A DNA stretch of 8,376 nt from Pseudomonadota bacterium (GTDB lineage: Bacteria; Pseudomonadota; Alphaproteobacteria; Acetobacterales; Acetobacteraceae), in contig JAKAQU010000110.1 of assembly GCA_021819535.1 (NCBI GenBank), forward strand, positions 1-8,376. Reading direction: 5' to 3'. A program made the position numbers and the translations under genes. Positions 1-5,667 of the stretch are shown here, one piece after another. Below the pieces are notes generated by a model. The model worked only from the letters and a program-made list of their open reading frames with translations, was not told the origin of the DNA and made no database searches. The first letter of the stretch is position 1. Every line of letters begins with the position of its first letter.

Positions 1-99
1 CTCCATCCAATCATCGAACAAAGCGAGTTCCTCACCGATGGCAGCGATGGCCTCGGCGGCGCTGGCTTCCTCGGGCAGAACGAAGGGGTCTTGCGGCAT
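1..99 (-). CDS. sufE: SufE-like Fe-S cluster assembly sulfur acceptor, N-terminal part only
   Basis: This is a partial gene reading leftward, with only its first 33 codons inside the window. The translation starts MPQDPFVLPEE and ends ELALFDDWME. The acidic LFDDWxE stretch after a short helix is characteristic of the N-terminus of SufE/YgdK proteins, just before the usual RYxYLIxLG segment, which here lies beyond the window. SufE accepts persulfide sulfur from the cysteine desulfurase SufS and stimulates Fe-S cluster assembly in the cytoplasm; its acceptor cysteine would be off-window. The ATG at 99-97 is the only sensible start and has only a weak purine stretch (CCGAGCG) before it. The gene is divergent from the small membrane protein at 208, across a 108-bp gap. 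The identification rests on a short stretch and should be confirmed with the flanking sequence. Confidence 0.7.
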   Translation of the reverse strand, partial: MPQDPFVLPEEASAAEAIAAIGEELALFDDWME

Positions 100-207
100 C
101 GCTCGGAAATGCGGGCCATGGCGCCGCCCGTCAAGGTTTTGCTCCCGAGCCGCCCAAGACGCGCAAGCGGTCTTCCGCGCGAGCGCGATCGGGCTTAGGA
201 TCATCAA

Positions 208-642
208 ATGTCCCTCGCACTCCCCCTGCCCGACTGGATGCCCGGCTGGGTGCCGCTCGCCCTTCTGGTGCCGGCCATTCTTTACCTGCTCGCCTTTCTC
301 TTCATGCCGTTCAGCGTGATTGGCGTGAAATCCCGGCTGGAAGCGCTGGAGGCGCGGCTCGACGAGTTGCAGGGCGAACTCCGCAGCCTGACGCTCCGCC
401 TGCCCGAGCCGATGCGCGGCGCCGGGGCGGAGGATTTCTCGCTCTACGCCGGCCCCGCACCCCGCGCCGAGCCGCCCTTGTCGGCAACCCCGCCGATCCC
501 CCCCGCCCGCGATGCCTTCACCTCGGCGCCGCCGAGCCAGGCCAGCGCGCCGCCGCCACGCCGCGCGGCCGAGCAACGGGGCCAGTTCGCCTCTCCCGGG
601 CACCCCACCCGCGCCGAGCCGAAGCTCGACTGGCCGCGCTGA
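208..642 (+). CDS. small membrane-anchored leucine-zipper protein, unknown function
   Basis: The 144-residue product has no function I recognise. Its architecture is clear. Residues about 14-39 form one hydrophobic transmembrane segment (PLALLVPAILYLLAFLFM). Residues 41-65 follow with leucines at 44, 47, 51, 54, 58, 61 and 65, a perfect a/d heptad pattern that predicts a parallel coiled coil. From residue 66 to the end there is a Pro/Ala-rich tail, probably disordered, that finishes with several basic residues. The likely picture is a single-pass inner-membrane protein that oligomerises through the zipper and exposes a flexible tail; topology is not certain. The start is supported by TAGGAT at 196-201, seven bases before the ATG. 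A 56-bp gap with its own ribosome binding site separates it from the amidase gene, so it may be the first gene of that transcript. The tail could hold sequencing or frame errors that I cannot exclude. Confidence 0.72.
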   Translation: MSLALPLPDWMPGWVPLALLVPAILYLLAFLFMPFSVIGVKSRLEALEARLDELQGELRSLTLRLPEPMRGAGAEDFSLYAGPAPRAEPPLSATPPIPPARDAFTSAPPSQASAPPPRRAAEQRGQFASPGHPTRAEPKLDWPR

Positions 643-698
643 CCGGGCGCTTCCACCCAGCCAATCCAACCACCCCCCTTTCTTTTGAGGAGAAAAAG

Positions 699-1541
699 AT
701 GCGGGCCTGCGTGGTGCAAATGAACCCCGGCGCCGACAAAGCCGCCAATATCGCCGCCGCCGAACGCCTGATCGCGGCGGCCGTCGCCGAAGATCGGCCC
801 GATCTCGTGAGCCTGCCGGAAATGTGGACCTCGCTCGGCGGCTCGCGCGAGACCCGCCTGCGCAACGCCGAGGCCCTGCCATCTCCGGGTGGGGAGGGTG
901 GGCCGGCCTATGAGGCGCTGCGCGCGCTCGCCCGCCGCCATCACCTGTTCGTTCATGGCGGCTCGCTCGCCGAGGCGGCCGAGGGGCGGCTCTTCAACAC
1001 CACGGTGATGTTCGATCGCGACGGCAGCGAAATCGCGCGCTATCGCAAAATCCATCTCTTCGACATCGAAACGCCAGACGGCACCGGCTATCGCGAAAGT
1101 GCGACCTACGGCCATGGCCAGGATATCGTCACCGCCCCGCTCGGCACCACCCCGCTCGGCCCGCTCACCGCGGGGCTCTCGATCTGCTATGATGTCCGCT
1201 TTCCCGAGCTTTATCTCGCCCTCCGCCGTCGCGGCGCGACGGTGATCTTCGTCCCCTCCGCCTTCACGCTGCAAACCGGCAAGGATCACTGGGAGGTTTT
1301 GCTCCGTGCCCGCGCCATCGAAACGCAATGCTGGATCATCGCCGCCGCGACCTCGGGCCGCCATGAAGAACGCGGCGAGCCGCGTTTCACCTACGGCCAT
1401 TCCCTGATCGCCGACCCCTGGGGCCAGGTGGTGGCGATGGTGCCGGACGGCCCCGGCTTCGCAACCGCCCGCCTCGATCTCGCGGCAGGCGAGCGCATCC
1501 GCCGCAACATGCCGTCTCTCGCCCATCGGCGGCTCGCGTGA
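699..1541 (+). CDS. carbon-nitrogen hydrolase (nitrilase superfamily), likely Nit1/omega-amidase type
   Basis: The 280-residue cytoplasmic amidase has the full nitrilase-superfamily catalytic set: Glu41 in LPEMW, Lys117 in YRKIHLFD and the nucleophile Cys163 in GLSICYDVRFPEL. A single C-N hydrolase domain spans the whole protein and the length is normal for the Nit branch. The YRKIHLFDI and CYDVRFPELY wording matches the Nit1/NitFhit and omega-amidase group. Members of that group hydrolyse deaminated glutathione (a repair reaction) or alpha-keto-glutaramate and similar omega-amides. Which of these is the substrate is inference. The start is firm: GAGGAG at 687-692 lies six bases before the ATG. 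Its stop codon overlaps the GTG start of the NAD kinase gene (GTGA, 1538-1541), so the two are very likely co-translated. A glycine-rich insert around residues 62-70 (PSPGGEGGP) is a small lineage-specific loop. Confidence 0.9.
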   Translation: MRACVVQMNPGADKAANIAAAERLIAAAVAEDRPDLVSLPEMWTSLGGSRETRLRNAEALPSPGGEGGPAYEALRALARRHHLFVHGGSLAEAAEGRLFNTTVMFDRDGSEIARYRKIHLFDIETPDGTGYRESATYGHGQDIVTAPLGTTPLGPLTAGLSICYDVRFPELYLALRRRGATVIFVPSAFTLQTGKDHWEVLLRARAIETQCWIIAAATSGRHEERGEPRFTYGHSLIADPWGQVVAMVPDGPGFATARLDLAAGERIRRNMPSLAHRRLA

Positions 1542-2320
1542 GCGCCTCTCGCCAAGCCGCCCAGCGCATCACCTTCCTCGCCGCGCCGACCCGGCTCGCA
1601 GAGGAGAGCCGCGCCCGCCTCATCGCCCGCTACGGCGATCACCCGCCGGAAGACGCCGATTACGTCGTCTCGCTCGGCGGCGATGGCTTCATGCTGGAAA
1701 CCCTCCATCGCCTGGTCACGCGCGCGCGGCCGGTCTATGGCATGAATTGCGGCTCGGTCGGCTTTCTGATGAACGCTTACGGCGAGGACGATCTTCCCGG
1801 CCGGCTCGCCCGCGCCCAGGCGGCGACGCTCTATCCGCTCCGCATGCATGCCGTCACCATGACCGGGGCGACCGAGGAGGCGCTCGCCTTCAACGAGGTC
1901 TCGCTGCTCCGCCAGCTTCGCCAGGCGGCGAAAATCCGCATCTCGATCGACGGACGCGAGCGGCTCTCGGAGCTGATTTGCGATGGCGTCTTGATCTCGA
2001 CCCCGGCCGGCTCGACCGCCTATAACCTCTCCGCCCACGGGCCGATCGTGCCGCTCTCGGCCAATCTCCTGCCGCTCACGCCGATCAGCGCCTTTCGCCC
2101 CCGGCGCTGGCGCGGCGCCTTGCTGCCGGGCTCGGCGGAAATCGTGTTCGAGGTGCTGGAGGCGGAAAAACGCCCGGTCGCCGCCGTCGCCGATTTCACC
2201 GAAGTGCGCAATGTCGCCTCGGTTGCCGTGAGCGAGCACCGGAGCGTCGCGATGCCGGTTCTCTTCGACCCCGATCAGGCCCTTTCCGAGCGCATCATCG
2301 CCGAGCAATTCACGGTATAG
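1538..2320 (+). CDS. nadK: NAD kinase
   Basis: The 260-residue product phosphorylates NAD to NADP with ATP or polyphosphate and controls the cytoplasmic NADPH supply. Diagnostic motifs are present in order: the GGDG loop at residues 47-50 (LGGDGFML), the NE pair at 119-120 (AFNEVSLL), Asp149 in CDGVL, and the conserved TPAGSTAYNLSAHGPI at 155-170. The C-terminal region with FRPRRWRGALLP and VADFTEV is the usual alphaproteobacterial form. The length is typical of the short alphaproteobacterial enzymes, so the protein looks complete. The start is GTG at 1538, inside the GTGA overlap with the upstream amidase. No independent Shine-Dalgarno is obvious, which fits translational coupling. About 77 bp separate its stop from the signal-peptide start of the next gene. 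The assignment is secure at family level. Confidence 0.95.
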   Translation: MSASRQAAQRITFLAAPTRLAEESRARLIARYGDHPPEDADYVVSLGGDGFMLETLHRLVTRARPVYGMNCGSVGFLMNAYGEDDLPGRLARAQAATLYPLRMHAVTMTGATEEALAFNEVSLLRQLRQAAKIRISIDGRERLSELICDGVLISTPAGSTAYNLSAHGPIVPLSANLLPLTPISAFRPRRWRGALLPGSAEIVFEVLEAEKRPVAAVADFTEVRNVASVAVSEHRSVAMPVLFDPDQALSERIIAEQFTV

Positions 2321-2387
2321 CGGGCCCAAGCTCGCTCGCCGATTGACCGCCGGCCGCGAGCGGCGGAACAATGGCGGAAAAGACCCC

Positions 2388-2394
2388 GGAGGAG
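2388..2394 (+). promoter_or_regulatory. ribosome binding site that sets the serine hydrolase start
   Basis: GGAGGAG lies just before the ATG at 2398, leaving five bases between GGAGG and the start. The in-frame ATG at 2371 has no comparable site and would put nine charged, polar residues before the signal peptide. The 2398 start is therefore preferred. Confidence 0.65.
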
Positions 2395-2397
2395 ACG

Positions 2398-3708
2398 ATG
2401 CGCAAAGCCATTTCCGCCCTCGCCGCGCTGGCGCTGCTCGCAGGCCAGGCTTTTTCCTGCGCCCGCGCCGCGACCCTCGATCCCATCGCCCCGGAAGAAG
2501 AGGGGATGTCGAGCGAGCGCCTCGGCCGAATAGCGACAATATTCAACCAAGAAGTCGCCGCCGGGCGGATCCCGGGTGCTGTGGTGATGGTCGCGCGCGG
2601 CGGCCATATCGTCTATCGCGGCGCCTTCGGCTATGCCGATAAGGAAACCGGGCGGAAAATGACGATGGACGCGATTTTCCGCCTCTATTCCATGACCAAG
2701 CCCATGGTTTCGGTCGCGGCGATGACGCTGATGGAGGCAGGGAAGCTTCAGCTTACCGACCCCGTGGCAAAATATCTCCCCGAGTTCAGCGCGCTTTCGG
2801 TGAGCGTCCCGGCGGCGAACGGGCTCGGCCAGCGAAGCTACGCTCTCGCGCCGGCGGCGCGCGGGCCGACCATCCAGGATCTTTTGCGCCATACCGCTGG
2901 CCTCGCCTATGGCGAGATCACGACCAACGCGCTGGTACGCGAGGCCTATATCAAGGGGCGGCTCTATAAGCCGGAATTCGACTACAACGTCACCGATCTC
3001 GCGCCCGCCGAGTTCGTGCGCAACCTCGCCGCCGCTCCGCTCGCCTATCAGCCGGGGACGGTGTGGGAATACAGCCTCGCCGTCGATCTCCTCGGCCGGG
3101 TGGTCGAGAAAATCTCGGGCGAGCGGCTCGGCGATTTTCTCGCCGAGCGCCTGTTCCAGCCCCTCGGGATGGCGGATAGCGGGTTTTCGGTGCCAGCCGA
3201 GAAGGCAGACCGCATCGCCGAGCCACTGGCGGCCGACCCCGCGAGCGGTGCCCCGATCCACCTGATCGATGTGCGGAAACCGCCGGCCGAAGATTCGGCC
3301 GGCGCCGGCGGGGTCGGCACGGCGCAGGATTATCTCCGGTTTGCCGAAATGCTGGTCGAGGGCGGGCGGCTCGACGAGCAGGTGATCCTGAGCCCGACGA
3401 CGCTCGCGCTGATGACGTCCGATCAGCTCGGCCCATCGATCCGCCCGATCATCTCTCCGGGCGAAATGCTGCTCGGTGTCCCGGGCTACAGTTTCGGGCT
3501 CGGCTTCATGGTGCGCATGGTGCCGGGGCTGGCCGGCGTTCCGGGCTCGGTCGGTGAGTTCATGTGGGCGGGCTATGCCGGCACGTTCTTCTGGGTCGAT
3601 CCCGCCGAGCAATTGGCGGTGGTGATGATGATGCAGGCGCCGGGGCCGAACCGCACCTGGTATCGGCGCGAAATCAAGGATCTCGTCTATCAGGCGATCA
3701 TCGAATGA
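2398..3708 (+). CDS. exported serine hydrolase, class C beta-lactamase/family VIII esterase fold
   Basis: The protein has 436 residues from the chosen start. The first 24 form a signal peptide (MRKAISALAALALLAG..., cleavage expected after ARA), so the enzyme should be periplasmic or secreted. The rest is one beta-lactamase/transpeptidase-like domain. Ser98 and Lys101 form the SxxK nucleophile motif (YSMTKP), Tyr225 sits in the second motif (WEYSLA), and residues 390-392 read WAG where esterases of this family often have WGG and true beta-lactamases have KTG. HTAGL and the AGTFFWVDP block also match EstB-like hydrolases. The probable activity is hydrolysis of esters or related acyl compounds rather than beta-lactam resistance; the substrate is unknown. 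The next gene's ATG overlaps this stop (ATGA, 3705-3708), so the hydrolase is probably co-expressed with the crotonase. A Cys at residue 21 does not sit in a good lipobox. Confidence 0.88.
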   Translation: MRKAISALAALALLAGQAFSCARAATLDPIAPEEEGMSSERLGRIATIFNQEVAAGRIPGAVVMVARGGHIVYRGAFGYADKETGRKMTMDAIFRLYSMTKPMVSVAAMTLMEAGKLQLTDPVAKYLPEFSALSVSVPAANGLGQRSYALAPAARGPTIQDLLRHTAGLAYGEITTNALVREAYIKGRLYKPEFDYNVTDLAPAEFVRNLAAAPLAYQPGTVWEYSLAVDLLGRVVEKISGERLGDFLAERLFQPLGMADSGFSVPAEKADRIAEPLAADPASGAPIHLIDVRKPPAEDSAGAGGVGTAQDYLRFAEMLVEGGRLDEQVILSPTTLALMTSDQLGPSIRPIISPGEMLLGVPGYSFGLGFMVRMVPGLAGVPGSVGEFMWAGYAGTFFWVDPAEQLAVVMMMQAPGPNRTWYRREIKDLVYQAIIE

Positions 3709-4481
3709 GTGCTGCGGTCACGCTGGCCGAAACCTGGCGCGGCGGCGATTTACTCGCTGAAATCACCGTCTCGCGGCCGGGGAAGCTCAATGTCATCGGG
3801 CGCGCGGCGATGCGGGCGCTCCGCGAAACCTGCGCGGCGCTGGCCGCGCGCCCGGAATTGCGGTGCGTGGTGCTGCGCGGCGCGGGCGAGCGCGCCTTCA
3901 TCGGCGGCGCCGACATCGATGAGATGGCGGTGCTGGAGCCGGCGAGCGCCCGGCAGTTCATCACCGATCTGCACGGTGTTTGCGCTTCCCTCCGCGCATT
4001 GCCGGTGCCGGTGATCGCGCGCATCGAGGGCTATGCGCTCGGCGCCGGGCTCGAAATCGCCTGCGCCTGCGATCTCCGCATCGCCGCCGAGACGGCGCGC
4101 TTTGGCATGCCGGAGGTGAAGGTCGGCATCCCCTCGGTGATCGAGGCGGCGCTGTTGCCGCGCCTCATCGGCGATGCGCGGGCGCGGGAGATGGTGCTGC
4201 TCGGCGAGATATTCGCCGCCGAAGAGATGGCGCGCTGGGGGCTGATCTCCCGCATGGTAGCGCCGGAGCGGCTCGATGCGGCGATCGATGCCGCGATCGA
4301 CGCCGTGCTCGCGGCCGGGCGCGAGGCGCTGCGGTTGCAGAAAATTCTTTGCCGCCAGTGGGAAAATCTGCCGCTCGATGCCGCGATCGCCGCCGGGATC
4401 GACAGTTTCGCGCGGGCTTTCGAGGGGCCAGAGCCGCGCGCACGCCTTGGCGCGTTTGTCGCGCGAAAACGGGGAGGGTGA
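3705..4481 (+). CDS. enoyl-CoA hydratase/isomerase family (crotonase) protein
   Basis: The 258-residue protein is a single crotonase domain. The oxyanion-hole segments are visible as GGADIDEM (residues 67-74) and ALGAGLE (111-117). Glu117 (GLEIA) and Glu137 (GMPEVKVG) align with the two catalytic glutamates of mitochondrial enoyl-CoA hydratase, so hydratase chemistry on a CoA thioester is plausible. The following loop reads IPSVIEAALLPRLIG in place of the common PGAGGTQRLPRxxG. That points to a subfamily with a different acyl pocket, so the substrate is not assigned. The start is the ATG of the ATGA overlap with the serine hydrolase; the frame remains open upstream, but the longer version would run through the hydrolase gene. 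The DUF1330 gene starts two bases after this stop, and its ribosome binding site (GGGGAGGG) lies inside the last codons of this gene. Confidence 0.9.
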   Translation: MSAAVTLAETWRGGDLLAEITVSRPGKLNVIGRAAMRALRETCAALAARPELRCVVLRGAGERAFIGGADIDEMAVLEPASARQFITDLHGVCASLRALPVPVIARIEGYALGAGLEIACACDLRIAAETARFGMPEVKVGIPSVIEAALLPRLIGDARAREMVLLGEIFAAEEMARWGLISRMVAPERLDAAIDAAIDAVLAAGREALRLQKILCRQWENLPLDAAIAAGIDSFARAFEGPEPRARLGAFVARKRGG

Positions 4482-4483
4482 GC

Positions 4484-4768
4484 ATGCCGGCCTATATCAT
4501 CGCCGACATCGAGGTGACGGACCCCGCGCTCTATGAGCGCTACAAGCCGCTCGCCGCCGCCGCCATCGCCGCCTCCGGCGGGCGCTATCTGGTGCGTGGC
4601 GGCGAGGCGGAAGCGCTCGAAGGCAAAGCACCAGGGCGGCTCGTCATTCTCGAATTTCCCAGCCTCACCATGGCACGCGCCTTTTACGACGGCCCCGCCT
4701 ATGCCGAAGCGCGCGCGATCCGCGACCGCGCGGCGACGAGCCGGGTGGTGATCGCCGAAGGGATCTGA
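4484..4768 (+). CDS. DUF1330 domain protein
   Basis: The 94-residue protein begins MPAYIIADIEVTDP and contains YERYKPLAAAAI, GGRYLVRGG, RLVILEFPS and the FYDGPAYAEAR block. These are the landmarks of DUF1330, a small dimeric alpha+beta-barrel (ferredoxin-like) family. The family's biochemical role is not established; it often lies beside catabolic or acyl-CoA genes, as here. It is preceded by GGGGAGGG at 4471-4478 with a five-base spacer, and only two bases separate it from the crotonase stop, so it is in the same operon. It fills the normal family length and looks intact. Confidence 0.88.
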   Translation: MPAYIIADIEVTDPALYERYKPLAAAAIAASGGRYLVRGGEAEALEGKAPGRLVILEFPSLTMARAFYDGPAYAEARAIRDRAATSRVVIAEGI

Positions 4769-4791
4769 GAAAAAGAGCCAAATCGCGTGCC

Positions 4792-4814
4792 GGGTGGCGC
4801 CGCTCGCGCCGCCC
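4792..4814 (+). other. GC-rich hairpin between the DUF1330 and dehydrogenase genes
   Basis: GGGTGGCGC at 4792-4800 can pair with GCGCCGCCC at 4806-4814: nine base pairs including one G-U, with a five-base CGCTC loop. It lies 24 bases after the DUF1330 stop and 26 bases before the dehydrogenase ATG. No U-tract follows, so it is a poor intrinsic terminator. It may attenuate transcription, stabilise processed mRNA or be fortuitous in such GC-rich DNA. Confidence 0.35.
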
Positions 4815-4827
4815 TTCGGGAACAACG

Positions 4828-4834
4828 GGAGGAG
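4828..4834 (+). promoter_or_regulatory. ribosome binding site that sets the dehydrogenase start
   Basis: GGAGGAG, preceded by one more G, sits eight bases (counted from GGAGG) before the ATG at 4841. The reading frame is open upstream to a GTG at 4787, but that longer start lacks a ribosome binding site and would add Ala/Arg-rich residues and overlap the hairpin. The ATG at 4841 is the better start. Confidence 0.7.
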
Positions 4835-4840
4835 ACCATC

Positions 4841-5623
4841 ATGGCTGATAGCGTGGCCGGGAATTTCGCGATCTATCCGAGCCTCAAGAACAGGGCGGTT
4901 TTCATCAGCGGCGGCGCGACCGGGATCGGCGCCGCCTTCGTCGCACATTTCGCGGCGCAAGGTGCCCGCGTCGGCTTCATCGATATCCTCGACAGCGAAG
5001 CCGAGGCGCTCGCGGCACGCATCGAGGCCGCCGGGCATCCGAAGCCGCTCTATCGGCACTGCGATCTTCTCGACATCAAGGCGCTTAGGGAGGCGATCGC
5101 GGCGCTGGCCGGGGCACTCGGGCCGATCACGGTCCTGATCAACTCGGCGGCCAATGATCAGCGCCACAGCATCGAGGAGATGACGCCGGAATATTGGGAC
5201 GATCGCATCGCCATCAATCTCCGCCATCAGTTTTTCGCGGCACAAGCGATAGCGCCGATGATGATCGCGGCCGGCGGCGGGTCGATCGTCAATATCGGTT
5301 CGGCGAGCTGGCATCTCGGCCAGGGCGGCATGCCCGCCTATGTCGCGGCGAAAGCCGGCGTCGAGGGGCTGACGCGCGGCCTTGCCCGTGATCTCGGCCC
5401 GCACAAAATCCGCGTCAATTGCATCATTCCCGGCTGGATCATGACCGAGCGGCAGATGACGCTGTGGCTGACGCCGGAGGCCGAGCGCGGCCTCATGGAA
5501 AAACAATGCCTCAAGGAAAAAGTTTTTCCCGCCGACATCGCGCGCATGGCGCTCTGGCTCGCCGCCGACGACAGCCGGCTCTGCTCGGCGCAGAACTGGG
5601 TGGTCGATGGCGGTTGGAGCTGA
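4841..5623 (+). CDS. short-chain dehydrogenase, D-xylose 1-dehydrogenase-like
   Basis: The 260-residue classical SDR oxidoreductase has a Rossmann NAD(P)-binding motif SGGATGIG (residues 23-30) and NSAAND in place of NNAG. The catalytic set is Ser154, Tyr167 and Lys171 (GSASW and YVAAK). The wording closely recalls the Caulobacter D-xylose dehydrogenase group: AIYPSLK near the N-terminus, NDQRH, YWDDRIAINLRH, SWHLG, RQMTLWLTPE, EKQCLKE and a C-terminal VVDGGW. Enzymes of that group oxidise aldoses such as xylose or arabinose to lactones with NAD in the cytoplasm. The sugar substrate is inference from remembered similarity, because SDRs change substrate readily and no other pentose-pathway gene is in the window. 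It lies 72 bp after the DUF1330 gene in the same direction and is the last plus-strand gene before the convergent cluster. Confidence 0.88.
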   Translation: MADSVAGNFAIYPSLKNRAVFISGGATGIGAAFVAHFAAQGARVGFIDILDSEAEALAARIEAAGHPKPLYRHCDLLDIKALREAIAALAGALGPITVLINSAANDQRHSIEEMTPEYWDDRIAINLRHQFFAAQAIAPMMIAAGGGSIVNIGSASWHLGQGGMPAYVAAKAGVEGLTRGLARDLGPHKIRVNCIIPGWIMTERQMTLWLTPEAERGLMEKQCLKEKVFPADIARMALWLAADDSRLCSAQNWVVDGGWS

Positions 5624-5627
5624 TCGC

Positions 5628-5662
5628 GCGCGAGACCGCGGTCAAAAGCGGGGTTTTCGCGC
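5628..5662. terminator. imperfect hairpin between convergent genes, possible bidirectional terminator
   Basis: Only 44 bp separate the dehydrogenase stop (5623) from the DUF2889 stop (5668). Within them GCGCGA (5628-5633) pairs with TCGCGC (5657-5662), and an inner ACCGC at 5635-5639 can pair with the bulged GCGGGGT that begins at 5648, around the loop GGTCAAAA. The TTTT and AAAA runs lie inside the arms rather than after them, so it is not a canonical rho-independent terminator. Its position between convergent genes is the main argument. Confidence 0.3.
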
Positions 5663-5667
5663 AACCC

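Noticed and set aside
107..134. A minus-strand promoter for the SufE-like gene (TTGACG at 134-129 with a CATTTC 17 bases on).
   Set aside because: The -10 match is poor and the transcript would have almost no leader; not strong enough to annotate.
444..1526. A minus-strand open frame of 360 codons opposite the amidase.
   Set aside because: It is an antisense shadow of a gene with an intact Glu-Lys-Cys catalytic set and a strong ribosome binding site.
1670..1700. GGDGF instead of GGDGT in NAD kinase as a possible defect.
   Set aside because: LGGDGFML is, as I remember it, the usual form in alphaproteobacterial NAD kinases, so it is not a lesion.
2347..2366. A six-base-pair hairpin (CCGCCG/CGGCGG) after the NAD kinase gene.
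   Set aside because: The stem is short, no T-run follows, and stems of this size are common by chance in such GC-rich sequence.
2449..2466. A lipoprotein signal at the Cys of the serine hydrolase signal peptide.
   Set aside because: The residues before the Cys (AFS) do not fit a lipobox, while ARA directly after it is a good signal peptidase I site.
2275..3612. A minus-strand open frame of about 445 codons opposite the serine hydrolase.
   Set aside because: The opposite strand carries the signal peptide, SxxK and Tyr motifs of a real enzyme; the antisense product is Arg/His-rich and unrecognisable.
4031..5506. A minus-strand open frame of about 490 codons opposite the crotonase, DUF1330 and dehydrogenase genes.
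   Set aside because: It is a mirror of well-supported plus-strand genes, crosses their boundaries and shows no family motif.
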